Shown in pieces: positions 40,247 through 49,500 of a stretch of DNA of 62,110 nucleotides. The stretch covers positions 1-62,110 of the forward strand of contig CAKQMD010000006.1 of the NCBI GenBank assembly GCA_934254925.1, read 5' to 3'. Position 1 is the stretch's first letter. Each line of letters begins with the position of its first letter. The notes beneath the pieces were generated by a model. That model was not told the origin of the DNA. It made no database searches and saw only the letters and a program-made list of their open reading frames with translations. This DNA is from an uncultured Alphaproteobacteria bacterium (lineage in GTDB: Bacteria; Pseudomonadota; Alphaproteobacteria; RF32; CAG-239). A program made the position numbers and the translations under genes.

Positions 40247-40837
40247 TTATGTATTTTTGATTTTTTCTGTTAATTTATAAATACCAGCAAATTTGGAGGA
40301 AACGTATTCGGGATCATTATTTAAAGAGGTTTTCCAAGATTTTGCTTGGGCTACGGCGTATTCATAATCAGGCATTTTAGATAGATCAAAATAGGGATAA
40401 TGATCGTGTTTGTATGATTTCATGATTTCGTGCAATTTACTTTGAGCTTGAGATTGATTAGAAACATTATTAACGTGATTGTGCAGTAAAGGCCAAATTT
40501 CAATACAAGGTTTATTGTAGGCAATATTGATGTTAAATTTGCAACTCTCAACCATTTTAAATGTTTGCTTTACATTATCGGACTTTCCATCATCGTCAAA
40601 TATGAGCCAAATTTCTTCATGCTGATGTAAAGGATTATTTTGAGCCCAATCAATAGCCGATTGAGCCAGCGTAATTTGGTTGGGGCATATTTTTCTGCGG
40701 ATAATTTTTACATTTTCAGTTTTACTGTTTTGGCGGATGAATTGCTCTAAATAATCAATTTCTGTCACTCCTTCAGAAAATAAATATATTACCAAATCAA
40801 ATTTAAAACGGCGTGAATATGTGCTTTTTCTATTCAT
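40247..40837 (-). CDS. RloB-like (Toprim-fold) protein of an ATPase defence pair
   Basis: Protein of 196 residues from ATG 40837, which overlaps the RloA stop (ATGAATAG). The sequence has RloB-family features: LVIYLFSEGVTEIDYLEQFIR at the N-terminus, EEIWLIFDDDGKSDNV (acidic metal-binding strand) and INIAYNKPCIEIWPLLH. RloB domains are related to Toprim/OLD nucleases. Paired with an AAA ATPase, such proteins form the AbiL or RloAB anti-phage modules. It is probably the toxic nuclease component restrained or activated by the ATPase. Strongly AT-rich like the surrounding island. Confidence 0.75.
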   Translation of the reverse strand: MNRKSTYSRRFKFDLVIYLFSEGVTEIDYLEQFIRQNSKTENVKIIRRKICPNQITLAQSAIDWAQNNPLHQHEEIWLIFDDDGKSDNVKQTFKMVESCKFNINIAYNKPCIEIWPLLHNHVNNVSNQSQAQSKLHEIMKSYKHDHYPYFDLSKMPDYEYAVAQAKSWKTSLNNDPEYVSSKFAGIYKLTEKIKNT

Positions 40838-42128
40838 TAAAGTCTCCCAACATTGGAATAGCTCCGTATCTGCCCTGCATGTATCCATTTTGCAAATCTT
40901 TATCAAAGCGAGGTCTGAATTGATAAAGAGAATATAAGTCGGAAGAGCCATTTATTCTTTTTTCCGTTAACCAGATTTCATCACTTCTCCATATATTGCT
41001 ATTCATAAGATAAAATTCATGTAATGTGACAAGAAGTTGTGAATTATGTTTATTGTTTCCTAGATGTAGTTTCAATAGAAATTCAGCCAAAAATGGGTGT
41101 AATCTACAATCTAACTCATCAATAAATAAGCACATGTTATCTGAAGTAATCAATTTATAAAAATAAATTGAAATCTCAATCATACGGATTGTTCCCGAAG
41201 ATTCTTGTAACATATCAAAACGCTTATTATTGTGATAGGTAACTATTTTGTATCCAGAAAGTTCATTGTTCTTGATTTCTAAAATATAAAAGTTTCCGGA
41301 TGCCGGATCTTTTATCCAGATAGCTTTAAATGATGTTAAGATTGAGACTTCATAAAACTTTATAATGTCTTTCCAAAGCTCTTCAACTTTATCTTTGGAT
41401 AAAGGTTCAAAATTAACATTTGAAATGCCAAGATCAGCATGTTTTAGGAATTCTTCTAAAAAGTTATGGTATCCATATACGGTAAAGTCACCATAAAGTA
41501 ATTCAATGTTATTTCCATTGACAGGATCAATACCACTCATTCCCATAAAAAAGTTATATGCACGAATAAAGTGTTCTGACCCGACTATTTTATTTCGGTT
41601 ATCAATAATTCCATCTGTTTCAAGTTGTTTTAGATAAAAAGATGAAGATTTTAGGGTCCTTCCTTTATACCAGTTTTCACTGTCAGATAACATTTTTCCG
41701 ATAGTGATATCTAAATTGTTGCGTTCAAAAATAGGTTTTAAATTACCGTTTTTTTGAATTAAACTTAAACTTTCTTTAAGAATAACATTACCATCTGTAG
41801 ATACATAGTAGCGATAATCAACAGAATCAATTTGATAATCAACTTCAAATTCAGAAATCCTATCATCTCCAAACATATATTGGTTAGATAAAAGCAAAGA
41901 AGGAGAATTGCGGATAAAAATCATATTGCGTAAGGTTGGTAATATTGAAATGGCTCTAGTTTTTCCTGATGCATTGGCACCAAAAATGCAGCCTCCTTTA
42001 AGAGCTTTGAAAGATGGTGTTGAGATAATATGTTCAGTGTGTTGCTTTTTTAAGTTTGCTGGAAACATAGATAAAGTTACTTTATCTTGGAATGGGCCAA
42101 AATTCTTAACTGAAAAGCTTAAAAGCAT
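40830..42128 (-). CDS. RloA/AbiLi-like AAA ATPase
   Basis: Protein of 432 residues of the AAA_21/OLD-like ATPase family. Walker A is GANASGKT (residues 50-57), preceded by LLSFSVKNFGPF. Walker B is MCLFIDELDCRLHP, followed by the QLLVTLHEFYLMN sensor region. It overlaps the RloB gene by 8 bp. ATPase plus Toprim-like partner in this order is the arrangement of AbiL/RloAB defence systems; PARIS uses a related pair. The pair lies between two 90-bp direct repeats. Confidence 0.82.
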   Translation of the reverse strand: MLLSFSVKNFGPFQDKVTLSMFPANLKKQHTEHIISTPSFKALKGGCIFGANASGKTRAISILPTLRNMIFIRNSPSLLLSNQYMFGDDRISEFEVDYQIDSVDYRYYVSTDGNVILKESLSLIQKNGNLKPIFERNNLDITIGKMLSDSENWYKGRTLKSSSFYLKQLETDGIIDNRNKIVGSEHFIRAYNFFMGMSGIDPVNGNNIELLYGDFTVYGYHNFLEEFLKHADLGISNVNFEPLSKDKVEELWKDIIKFYEVSILTSFKAIWIKDPASGNFYILEIKNNELSGYKIVTYHNNKRFDMLQESSGTIRMIEISIYFYKLITSDNMCLFIDELDCRLHPFLAEFLLKLHLGNNKHNSQLLVTLHEFYLMNSNIWRSDEIWLTEKRINGSSDLYSLYQFRPRFDKDLQNGYMQGRYGAIPMLGDFNE

Positions 42129-42671
42129 GATTATTTCTCCTAAAAAGTATTATAAATATATCATTTTGGAATAAAAAATCAAGTTAAATGTGAAAAAATC
42201 ACATATAAAACTATATTTGTGTCTAAAATAGAACGAAATCTTATTTTTGATGCGTAAAGACGAGTGAACAAAATATAAGAAAAATATGCAAAATTAGCTC
42301 AAGAGCACCGGTAAGAAAAAAGAACATTTTGCTGCAGAAACATGCTTTTAAGAACACTTTGAAACACTAAGGCTGGAAGCCGTAGTCTCACAAAAGCCAA
42401 CCTCATGAAAAAGCATGATTTTTTCTTCTGGATGTGCGGTTTTTGCCGAACTCTAAAACACACCCAACTGTCTCACCCTTTTAATTAGTTTATAACCACC
42501 ATATCTCACTGGTTTCTATAGTCAAGAAGGATTTTATATAGTTCGGGAAAATGGTAACAGAAATATAGATTTTTCATTATCAATAAACTTCATACTTTTA
42601 TTTTTATGCAACTATGAAGTATTGATTGACATTTGGGACTTTGAGGTTTATAGTTTATAAATATAAAAACC
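42129..42671. other. Intergenic region between ATPase and Fic genes
   Basis: 540 bp holding the right copy of the 90-bp repeat (42446-42535), the putative operator half-sites and the promoter of the Fic gene. No gene was recognised in it. Confidence 0.6.
42446..42535 (+). repeat. 90-bp direct repeat, right copy
   Basis: Second copy of the repeat at 40121-40210, about 92% identical by eye and in the same orientation. Confidence 0.85.
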
Positions 42672-42681
42672 ATGAAGTATG
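42587..42681 (+). promoter_or_regulatory. Fic-gene promoter with ATGAAGTAT half-sites
   Basis: TTGACA (42626-42631), 17 bp, TATAGT (42649-42654) gives a start near 42661, only about 11 nt before the start codon. ACTTCATAC near 42587 and ATGAAGTAT near 42613 form an inverted repeat upstream of the promoter, and a third ATGAAGTAT overlaps the start codon itself (42672-42680). The Fic protein carries its own C-terminal helix-turn-helix, so self-repression is plausible. Confidence 0.6.
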
Positions 42682-43610
42682 AGGCCGTCATGCAGGAAAT
42701 AAGATCAAAAATAGAAGAAAATAAAGCTATTTTGCAAAAGCTATTGAAAAATAAGGATAATCAAAAGGTTCTTGATAAATGGCTAAAAACAGAGCTTGCT
42801 TATACTTCCAATGCGATTGAGGGTAATACCTTAACCCGAAAAGAAACTGAGATGGCCATTGAAGAAAGAATTACCTCCGGAGCAAAGCCTATCAATGATT
42901 ATTTGGAAGCAATTAACCATGCAAAAGCTTTTGAATTTATTCAAACATCTGCGGCCAAGGCGGTTAAAATTGATGAAAACTATATCTTGCAGATACACAA
43001 AATTATTTTATCGGGCATTGATGATGGTAATGCCGGTTTTTATCGGAGTGTCCGAGTGAGAATATCCGGTTCACAAACAATTCTTCCAAACCCGCTTAAA
43101 GTTCCTGATTTGATGAAAGAGTTTTCTGCTTGGTTGTTGCAAAAAGAAGATGATATGCTGCTCAAAGCGATTGAAGCTCATTATCGTTTGGTAACAATCC
43201 ATCCATTTATTGACGGTAACGGTCGTACGGCAAGGTTGTTGCTTAACAGTATGTTGCTTGAAAGCGGATACGCTCCGATAATCATTCGTCCTATTGATAG
43301 AAAGAGATATTTGAGTGCTTTGGAAACATATCAAACAAGGGAGAATAGCGAGCCTTATTATAAATTTATGCTTTCGGCATTGAATCGTTCGCTTAAAATG
43401 ATGATTGATTTGTTGGATGTTCATAAGCAAGAACCTAATAAATCATTGCTTACCATATCTAAATTTGCCAAGTTGTGCGATGTTCCAACTTCAACCATTC
43501 GTTATTGGATGAAAGAAGGAAAATTAAGGCCAATAGCATTTACCCCGTCCGGCTATGCCTTGTTCGCCCAAGAACAAAAAGCCGAAGTTCAGAAAATCAT
43601 GATGGAATAG
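42672..43610 (+). CDS. Fic-family AMP-transferase with C-terminal HTH
   Basis: Protein of 312 residues. The Fic active site HPFIDGNGR is at 177-185 and the N-terminal inhibitory helix motif TSNAIEGN at 45-52 marks a class II, self-inhibited Fic enzyme, so no separate antitoxin is needed. Residues about 255-305 form a MerR-like helix-turn-helix (LTISKFAKLCDVPTSTIRYWMKEGKLRP). It likely transfers AMP to a target protein and may bind its own promoter. The start codon has no Shine-Dalgarno and lies about 11 nt from the predicted transcript start. Confidence 0.9.
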   Translation: MKYEAVMQEIRSKIEENKAILQKLLKNKDNQKVLDKWLKTELAYTSNAIEGNTLTRKETEMAIEERITSGAKPINDYLEAINHAKAFEFIQTSAAKAVKIDENYILQIHKIILSGIDDGNAGFYRSVRVRISGSQTILPNPLKVPDLMKEFSAWLLQKEDDMLLKAIEAHYRLVTIHPFIDGNGRTARLLLNSMLLESGYAPIIIRPIDRKRYLSALETYQTRENSEPYYKFMLSALNRSLKMMIDLLDVHKQEPNKSLLTISKFAKLCDVPTSTIRYWMKEGKLRPIAFTPSGYALFAQEQKAEVQKIMME

Positions 43611-43666
43611 TTGGACGTGTATTGCTTGAAGAAAAAATTATGTTTTGTAAAGAGGATAGTAATGTT

Positions 43667-44173
43667 ATGAAAATAAGTATTTTAGAGCAATTTAATATAT
43701 TAAATGAGCAAATCAAAGACATATATGGTTTAATATCTAGCGTTCATAAATATTATAGTGCGTTATGTTCTTCAATAGTTGGCATAGCGATATTGCTTTA
43801 TTCTAATGATGTTAAGCCATCAGAAAATTTCAATTACTTATATTATATAGTGATGCTAGTATATACTTTATCGATTGTCTGGTATCGCAATTTAGTGGTA
43901 TATTTGCACGATTTAAACAGTATAACTGATGAATATAATAAATTTATTGAAATAAACCATATTATAAGCATGTATCGCTTATCCTATATAATAAATGTAA
44001 GAAAATTAAATATAGTATTACCATTTGTTGTAGGTGGTTTAGCTTGTGTCATTTTATTGAAATATAGTGTTTATAATACACTTTATGATTATGTATATGC
44101 AATGATCTATCCTTTATTATTTGTTCTAGGGTTTATTTGGAAAATTGATTGGCGGGTACTAAAATCGTTATAG
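43667..44173 (+). CDS. Four-TM membrane protein of unknown function
   Basis: Protein of 168 residues from ATG 43667 (AGAGGAT upstream). Four hydrophobic segments (SALCSSIVGIAILLYS; LYYIVMLVYTLSIVWY; VLPFVVGGLACVILLKY; AMIYPLLFVLGFIWKI) enclose a cytoplasmic loop RNLVVYLHDLNSITDEYNKF. The W..RN...Y..LN motif after TM2 loosely recalls RipA-type octameric membrane proteins. It follows the Fic gene by 56 bp and is ended by a strong terminator, so the two may be co-transcribed. Function unknown. Confidence 0.6.
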   Translation: MKISILEQFNILNEQIKDIYGLISSVHKYYSALCSSIVGIAILLYSNDVKPSENFNYLYYIVMLVYTLSIVWYRNLVVYLHDLNSITDEYNKFIEINHIISMYRLSYIINVRKLNIVLPFVVGGLACVILLKYSVYNTLYDYVYAMIYPLLFVLGFIWKIDWRVLKSL

Positions 44174-44198
44174 ATTTTAGTATCTATTTTATAAAGAT

Positions 44199-44224
44199 AA
44201 AGGAGGCAAAAGCCTCCTTTTTTA
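44199..44224 (+). terminator. Terminator after the membrane-protein gene
   Basis: AAAGGAGGC-AAAA-GCCTCCTTT followed by further T, 25 bp past the stop codon. Confidence 0.92.
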
Positions 44225-44237
44225 TCAGTGTATGAAA

Positions 44238-44741
44238 TTATAATTGAGCATAACGCGGCAGAGATTGCGACATCATTTCTTCAATCAAGGAACTGGCGTC
44301 GGCAATCGTGCGTTTGGTTGCTTTTTCCTTTTCTTGTTGCTTTTTGAGTTTACGACGTTCCAAAGAAGCTTTTCTGCGTTTTTGTGAGTTTTCAAGTTCT
44401 TGGGATATGAAATTCAAAATCTCGGTATCAAACTCATTGTTGACAATACTATCATAAAAATCAGACAAGAAATTGAGCTTTTCTCTGTCATTTAAGAGAT
44501 AAAGAGAATATTTTATTATTTTCTTGCCGCCCAAACGCAAAGTGAAGATTGAATTAGTTTCGGTATCAACAATCAACTTGTTCATACGGTTTTTGATGTT
44601 CCAAGAGTTGTTTTTGATGTGTTTCATATTCTCATCAAGCATTTTTAAGATACGCTTTTTGCTGCTATCAAGGGTTAATTTGCCTTCATCTTGAGTGTTT
44701 TCAAGTTTTACAGCATTATATTTGTTCAAAAAGTTTTGCAT
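44238..44741 (-). CDS. Hypothetical charged helical protein
   Basis: Protein of 167 residues, not recognised. The C-terminal third is a highly charged coiled-coil-like region (SQKRRKASLERRKLKKQQEKEKATKRT). The N-terminal two-thirds are mixed (FTLRLGGKKIIKYSLYLLNDREKLNFLSDFYDSIV). ATG 44741 follows AAAGGAAA. No signal peptide or membrane segment. AT-rich composition matches the island. A nucleic-acid-associated accessory role is possible given the basic coil, but this is not shown. Confidence 0.55.
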   Translation of the reverse strand: MQNFLNKYNAVKLENTQDEGKLTLDSSKKRILKMLDENMKHIKNNSWNIKNRMNKLIVDTETNSIFTLRLGGKKIIKYSLYLLNDREKLNFLSDFYDSIVNNEFDTEILNFISQELENSQKRRKASLERRKLKKQQEKEKATKRTIADASSLIEEMMSQSLPRYAQL

Positions 44742-44884
44742 TTTAATTTCCTTTCAAAAATGAATATTAGTTAAAAAAAAGAGCATAATAATTCTGTTTG
44801 ACAAACAGGCTTTCCTGTCGGTCATTTGAGTTAAAACGGTTAAATTTCAGGGGTTAAATAAGGTTTAGGTTTTATAAACCGAAG

Positions 44885-44992
44885 TTAGTATGCAAAGCCT
44901 GCGGCTCTGACAATGTTTTCCATGCGTTTGGCTTCTTTTTTAAGACGGTAAGCTTTTACCAAAGAAGCTATGATATATGCTACAACAGTCAT
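44885..44992 (-). CDS. Small 35-residue amphipathic/membrane peptide
   Basis: A short frame starting at ATG 44992 behind GAAAGGAAAA encodes 35 residues: a hydrophobic start (TVVAYIIASLVKAY) and a basic tail (RLKKEAKRMENIVRAAGFAY). The ribosome binding site is as good as those of its neighbours, so it may be translated. A hydrophobic head with a basic tail is typical of small membrane proteins or type I toxin-like peptides; no antisense RNA is evident. Family unknown. Confidence 0.4.
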   Translation of the reverse strand: MTVVAYIIASLVKAYRLKKEAKRMENIVRAAGFAY

Positions 44993-45291
44993 CGTTTTTC
45001 CTTTCGTAATTTTGTTAACCATGGGTATCGCTACCTGACAAGAACAGTATTGGCTCAAAACAAAATGCAAGTCAATACATTGTTTTTCAATGATTTTATG
45101 ATTTGTCGGTTTTAAATAGATATCAATAGATATTGATAGATTTCTTAAGGTAAAAAGTTTTGCAAGATTTGTAAGAAGATGGAAATATTTTGTTTTAGAT
45201 GTAAAGGAATCGCAATTTTTGAGTGTTAAATAAAATTAAACCTATTCCGTAGTAGTCTTTTTAAGCAGAATAAAGTCTTCAGAGGTGAATT

Positions 45292-46413
45292 ATGGCACAT
45301 TTTAACTTACGGCAAGGTTTGTTTCAGTCTCCGCACGAGGAATCAATCTATGTTAATGGCAGAGAAAATGAATATATTCGCTATGATTATAGTTTTGATG
45401 AAGATATTGTGCCGGCGATTAACAAATTGTTTCCGGATAATGAGCCTATGCCGGAAGGTCGCCCTTTACAGAATGTGAAAGTGTTTCTGCAAGGAAGTTT
45501 AATCGGACTTTGCTTTAAGGAGTTTGATTTCAGTGACGTAAATTCTGCCGGAGCGTTGTTTGCGGCAACGTCAGCACCTTATATCAGTGTACTTTATTTT
45601 GTAAACTGTCGTTTTGGTACCAATGGCGGTATCGATATTCCGGAAGCCGGCGTCGGATTTTATGATTGTGTGTTTGATGGCAATTTTTATGTTGGTGTTA
45701 AAGGAGAGGGAGCAGAAGCTCCGATAGAGTTTAATAACTGCGTAATTAACGGACTTTTGAGCTTTCAAGATATTAAAAAAACAGTTCCGGTAGAAATTGA
45801 GCGTTGTTTGTTTAATGAAAACAGTAAGCTAGATATGAGAGGGTTTAATAAATTCAAAGCCGTAACACTTTATCATTTGGATATTCGCAACAGTTTGTTT
45901 AAGGGCGAGTTTGTGTTTGACGATGCGGTTATTCCGAGTAACAGTGTTTTTGAATATCTGACTTTTTATAATACCGTAAGTTTTAAGAATACGGAAATGG
46001 GAAGCAAATTGATTTGGAAAAATTTGAGCTTCTCGCCATTTATGAATAAAGCCACAAAAGACGGATTTAAGAGTTTTACGGCGGCGTTGCAGAAAAACGG
46101 ATATAGCAGAGAAGCCGAATTTTATGAAAAAAATATTGGAATTGAGGCCGCTGAAGCCAAAATCAATAAAGATGCGTTTGATATTGCCGCTCGTTCAAAT
46201 TGGTTGAATATTAAACAAACCGCGGCATTTTTAGGCATATCTTATACAACCTTGCTGGCTATGCGAAAAGAAGATAAAGCCGGCGGTCTCAGAAGGATAC
46301 CATATATAGGAGAAGGAAAGAACTCTCGTTACTATCTCCCCTTGTTAGAAGCCTACAAAAGCCAGAACTGGAAACTCGTTTCCGAACTTGCTAAGGAAAT
46401 GGAAGGGAAGTAA
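45292..46413 (+). CDS. Pentapeptide-like beta-helix protein fused to HTH
   Basis: Protein of 373 residues with two parts. Residues about 60-250 are an irregular repeat of beta strands with buried C/F/V positions (LYFVNCRFG; VGFYDCVFDG; IEFNNCVING; IERCLFNE; LDIRNSLFKG; FEYLTFYN), resembling pentapeptide-repeat right-handed helices. Residues about 300-360 form an excisionase/MerR-like HTH (WLNIKQTAAFLGISYTTLLAMRKED...IPYIGEGKNSRYYLPLLEAY). The fusion is unusual and I do not know a described family. It stands alone between a long intergenic region and a perfect palindrome terminator. A DNA-binding regulator with a solenoid sensor is one reading. Confidence 0.65.
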   Translation: MAHFNLRQGLFQSPHEESIYVNGRENEYIRYDYSFDEDIVPAINKLFPDNEPMPEGRPLQNVKVFLQGSLIGLCFKEFDFSDVNSAGALFAATSAPYISVLYFVNCRFGTNGGIDIPEAGVGFYDCVFDGNFYVGVKGEGAEAPIEFNNCVINGLLSFQDIKKTVPVEIERCLFNENSKLDMRGFNKFKAVTLYHLDIRNSLFKGEFVFDDAVIPSNSVFEYLTFYNTVSFKNTEMGSKLIWKNLSFSPFMNKATKDGFKSFTAALQKNGYSREAEFYEKNIGIEAAEAKINKDAFDIAARSNWLNIKQTAAFLGISYTTLLAMRKEDKAGGLRRIPYIGEGKNSRYYLPLLEAYKSQNWKLVSELAKEMEGK

Positions 46414-46416
46414 GGA

Positions 46417-46452
46417 AAATTTTTTGCAATATATTTATATTGCAAAAAATTT
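46417..46452. terminator. Perfect 17-bp inverted repeat after the HTH fusion gene
   Basis: AAATTTTTTGCAATATA and its exact complement are separated by two bases, just after the stop of the gene at 46413. The internal T-run makes it a likely terminator on both strands, and it separates that gene from the hsd operon. Confidence 0.65.
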
Positions 46453-46506
46453 AACCAAATATATACTGCTTTTTAATATCGTATAACGGTATATTATAGG
46501 GATAAG

Positions 46507-49500
46507 ATGGTTAGTTCGAATTTTACATTATTACAAGAAAAAACACCGCAGTTGTATCAAATTGCAACTTTTGCGGAGGAATATGTATATTCTGATCCTC
46601 AATCTTCAATATCTAAAGCACGTTTATTTGCAGAACGAATCACAACTATTCTTTACAAGGCATATCATATTGAAGTGCCACAATCATCTTCTTTTGTTGA
46701 TTTATTACAAAATGAAAAATTTAAAAAGGTGATACCTTCTGTAATTTTGTATAAGTTGAATTTTATTAGAAGAACAGCAAACGGAGTTGTGCATGGCTGT
46801 GACGCAAAATCAGCTCAGGCATTACAGCTTTTGCAAGAAATTTATGACGTTTCAAAATGGTTTGCTGCTATTGCTTTAGGTGTACAAGCACAAGATTATC
46901 CTGATTTTATTGCACCAAAACCCAAAAAGCAAATTACAAATGAAGAAAAAATAGATGCTGCCAATATTAAACTTCAAGAAACATTAGATGAACTTGAAAA
47001 ATTAAAATTAGAATTAGCAACAGTAAAAACAGCTAAAGAAAGTAAAGAAATTGCCGTTGATGAATTAAAATATTCAGAAGAGCAGACACGCAAACATTTA
47101 ATTGATACAATGATCCGTGCAGCTCATTGGAATATATCAACAGATGGAAGCAATACAGATGAAGTTGGTCAAGAAGTTGAAGTAGATAATCAACCAACAC
47201 CAACAGGTAAAGGACGATGTGATTATGTTTTATGGGGAAAAGATGGTTCTCCTTTGGCTGTGATTGAAGCTAAAAAAACTTCAGAAAATGCTGATAAAGG
47301 TAAAAAACAAGCTTCTTTGTATGCAGATGCTCTAGAAAAACAATATGGAAAGCGTCCGGTAATTTTTTATACAAACGGTTTTGAAACCAAGATTTGGGAC
47401 GATGCTAACAAATATCCACCAAGAACTGTCTGGGGAATTTATTCACGCGATAGTTTGGAAAGATTAATTTATCAAAGAGATAAAGGTGATATTGCTACAG
47501 CTCAACCAGATCCTAATATTACAGGTCGAGATTATCAAATTAGAGCAATTAAAGCTGTTTGCGAAACTTTTAGTAAAAAGCAAAGAAAAGCATTAATTGT
47601 ACAAGCAACAGGAACAGGTAAAACACGAGTTTCTATTGCGTTAAGCAAATTATTGCAAGATAAGGGGTGGGCAAAAAGAATTTTATTCTTATGTGACAGA
47701 AATGCTTTGGTTAAGCAAGCCAGTCGCAATTTTAATACCCTTTTAAATTCTGTTTTATCTTCAGTTTTAAAAAGTAATAAAAATCAGCATGCAGATATTG
47801 TCTTTTCGACATATCCGACAATGATGAATCAATATGCAAAGTATGACGTTGGTTATTTTGACTTGATTATTGCAGATGAGTCACATCGTAGTATTTATAA
47901 CGTATATGCAGATATTTTTAAATATTTTGATTGCTTGCAAGTAGGATTGACTGCAACACCGGTTGATTTTGTAAATCGTAATACATTTCAGCTTTTTAAC
48001 TGTGAGGAAGGAAAACCAACCTTTTATTATTCTTTGGAAGAGGCAATCGAACAAGGATATTTGGTGGATTATGTCGCTTATCGATATGACACACAGTTTT
48101 TGCGTAAAGGAATTCACTATAATCAATTAAATCCGGAGCAAATAAAAGATCTGGAAGAAAGCGGTGATATTGATACAGAGTTGTCGGTTGAAGCCAGATC
48201 TATTGATACACAGGTAATGAATAGGCCTACAACCAAGTTGATTATTCAAAATCTTATGGAAAACGGCATTAAAGATGCTGATGGTCAGACTATCGGTAAA
48301 ACCATTATTTTTGCCCGCAATCATGATCACGCAGCTTTTATTCTTAGTATTATTGATGAGATGTATCCGCAATATGGCGGAAAGTTAGCCGCCGTTATTG
48401 ATATATATGATGGTCGGGCAGAAAGTTTAATTGATGATTTTTCAGATAAAGACAATCCTCTTAAAATAGCCATTTCTGTTGATATGATGGACACCGGTAT
48501 TGATGTGCCGGAAGTTGTAAATTTGGTATTTGCAAAGCCGGTAAAATCTAAAGTTAAGTTTTGGCAGATGATTGGTCGCGGAACCAGATTATGCAAAGAT
48601 TTGTTTGGTCGTGGAAAAGACAAATTATATTTTAAGATTTTTGATCATTGGCAGAATTTCGCATATTTTGAGCAAGATGATAATAAAAAGAAACAGATTA
48701 AAGCTCCTGAACAAAAGTCTTTAATGCAAAAGATTTTTGAAAATCGTATAGAAATATGCAAATTGGCTCAATCCCAACAAAATTCCGATATTCAGCAACA
48801 GATGGTTGACCAACTTTCGGATATGATTAACCAGTTGCCTGAAAATAGTATATCTGTAAAAGAAAAATGGAAAGAGAAACACTTTTTTGCTAAAAAAGAA
48901 AATCTGGATTTTACAAAAGCAGATACAGAAGTTCGTTTAAAATCAGATTTAGCCAAACTGATGCAATGGATAGATATTCAAGGGCATGCACCAAGTTTTC
49001 GCTTTGATAATTTGGTTACTAGCATAGAGAAAAGTATATTACAAAAGAAGCCTTGTGAAGATTTGCAGCAAAAAATGATAGAAAAAGTTGCTTTGTTGCC
49101 GACAAATTTGCATAAAGTTGAAGCCAAACAAGAAACGATAGATAAAGTATTGTCGCTTGAGTTTTGGCAAGGTGCGACTTTTGCTGACTTGGAGGAAATC
49201 CGTCAAGATTTGCGAGATTTAATGTATTTGGCTGAAGATGATGGAGCTCATACTCTACCGCCAAGAATTTTGAACATTTCGGAAGATGAAAGTCAAATTA
49301 AGTTTGAACAGGTTAAAAAACTTTATCCGAACGTTTCAGAAGCATATAAACGTCAAATCACCGATATTTTGCAGAATATTATTGATACTGAGCCGGTTAT
49401 TCAAAAAATAAAATCAGGGCAAGGTCTAACCAGTAAAGAATTTGATCAGATCCTATCTTTAATTATGGTACAAAATCCGTCTTTAGATAAGCAAACCTTA

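Noticed and set aside
40247..42128. Labelling the ATPase/Toprim pair as PARIS
   Set aside because: The small partner (196 residues) and its motifs fit RloB/AbiLii better than the longer DUF4435 AriB of PARIS; the pair is described only as RloAB/AbiL-like.
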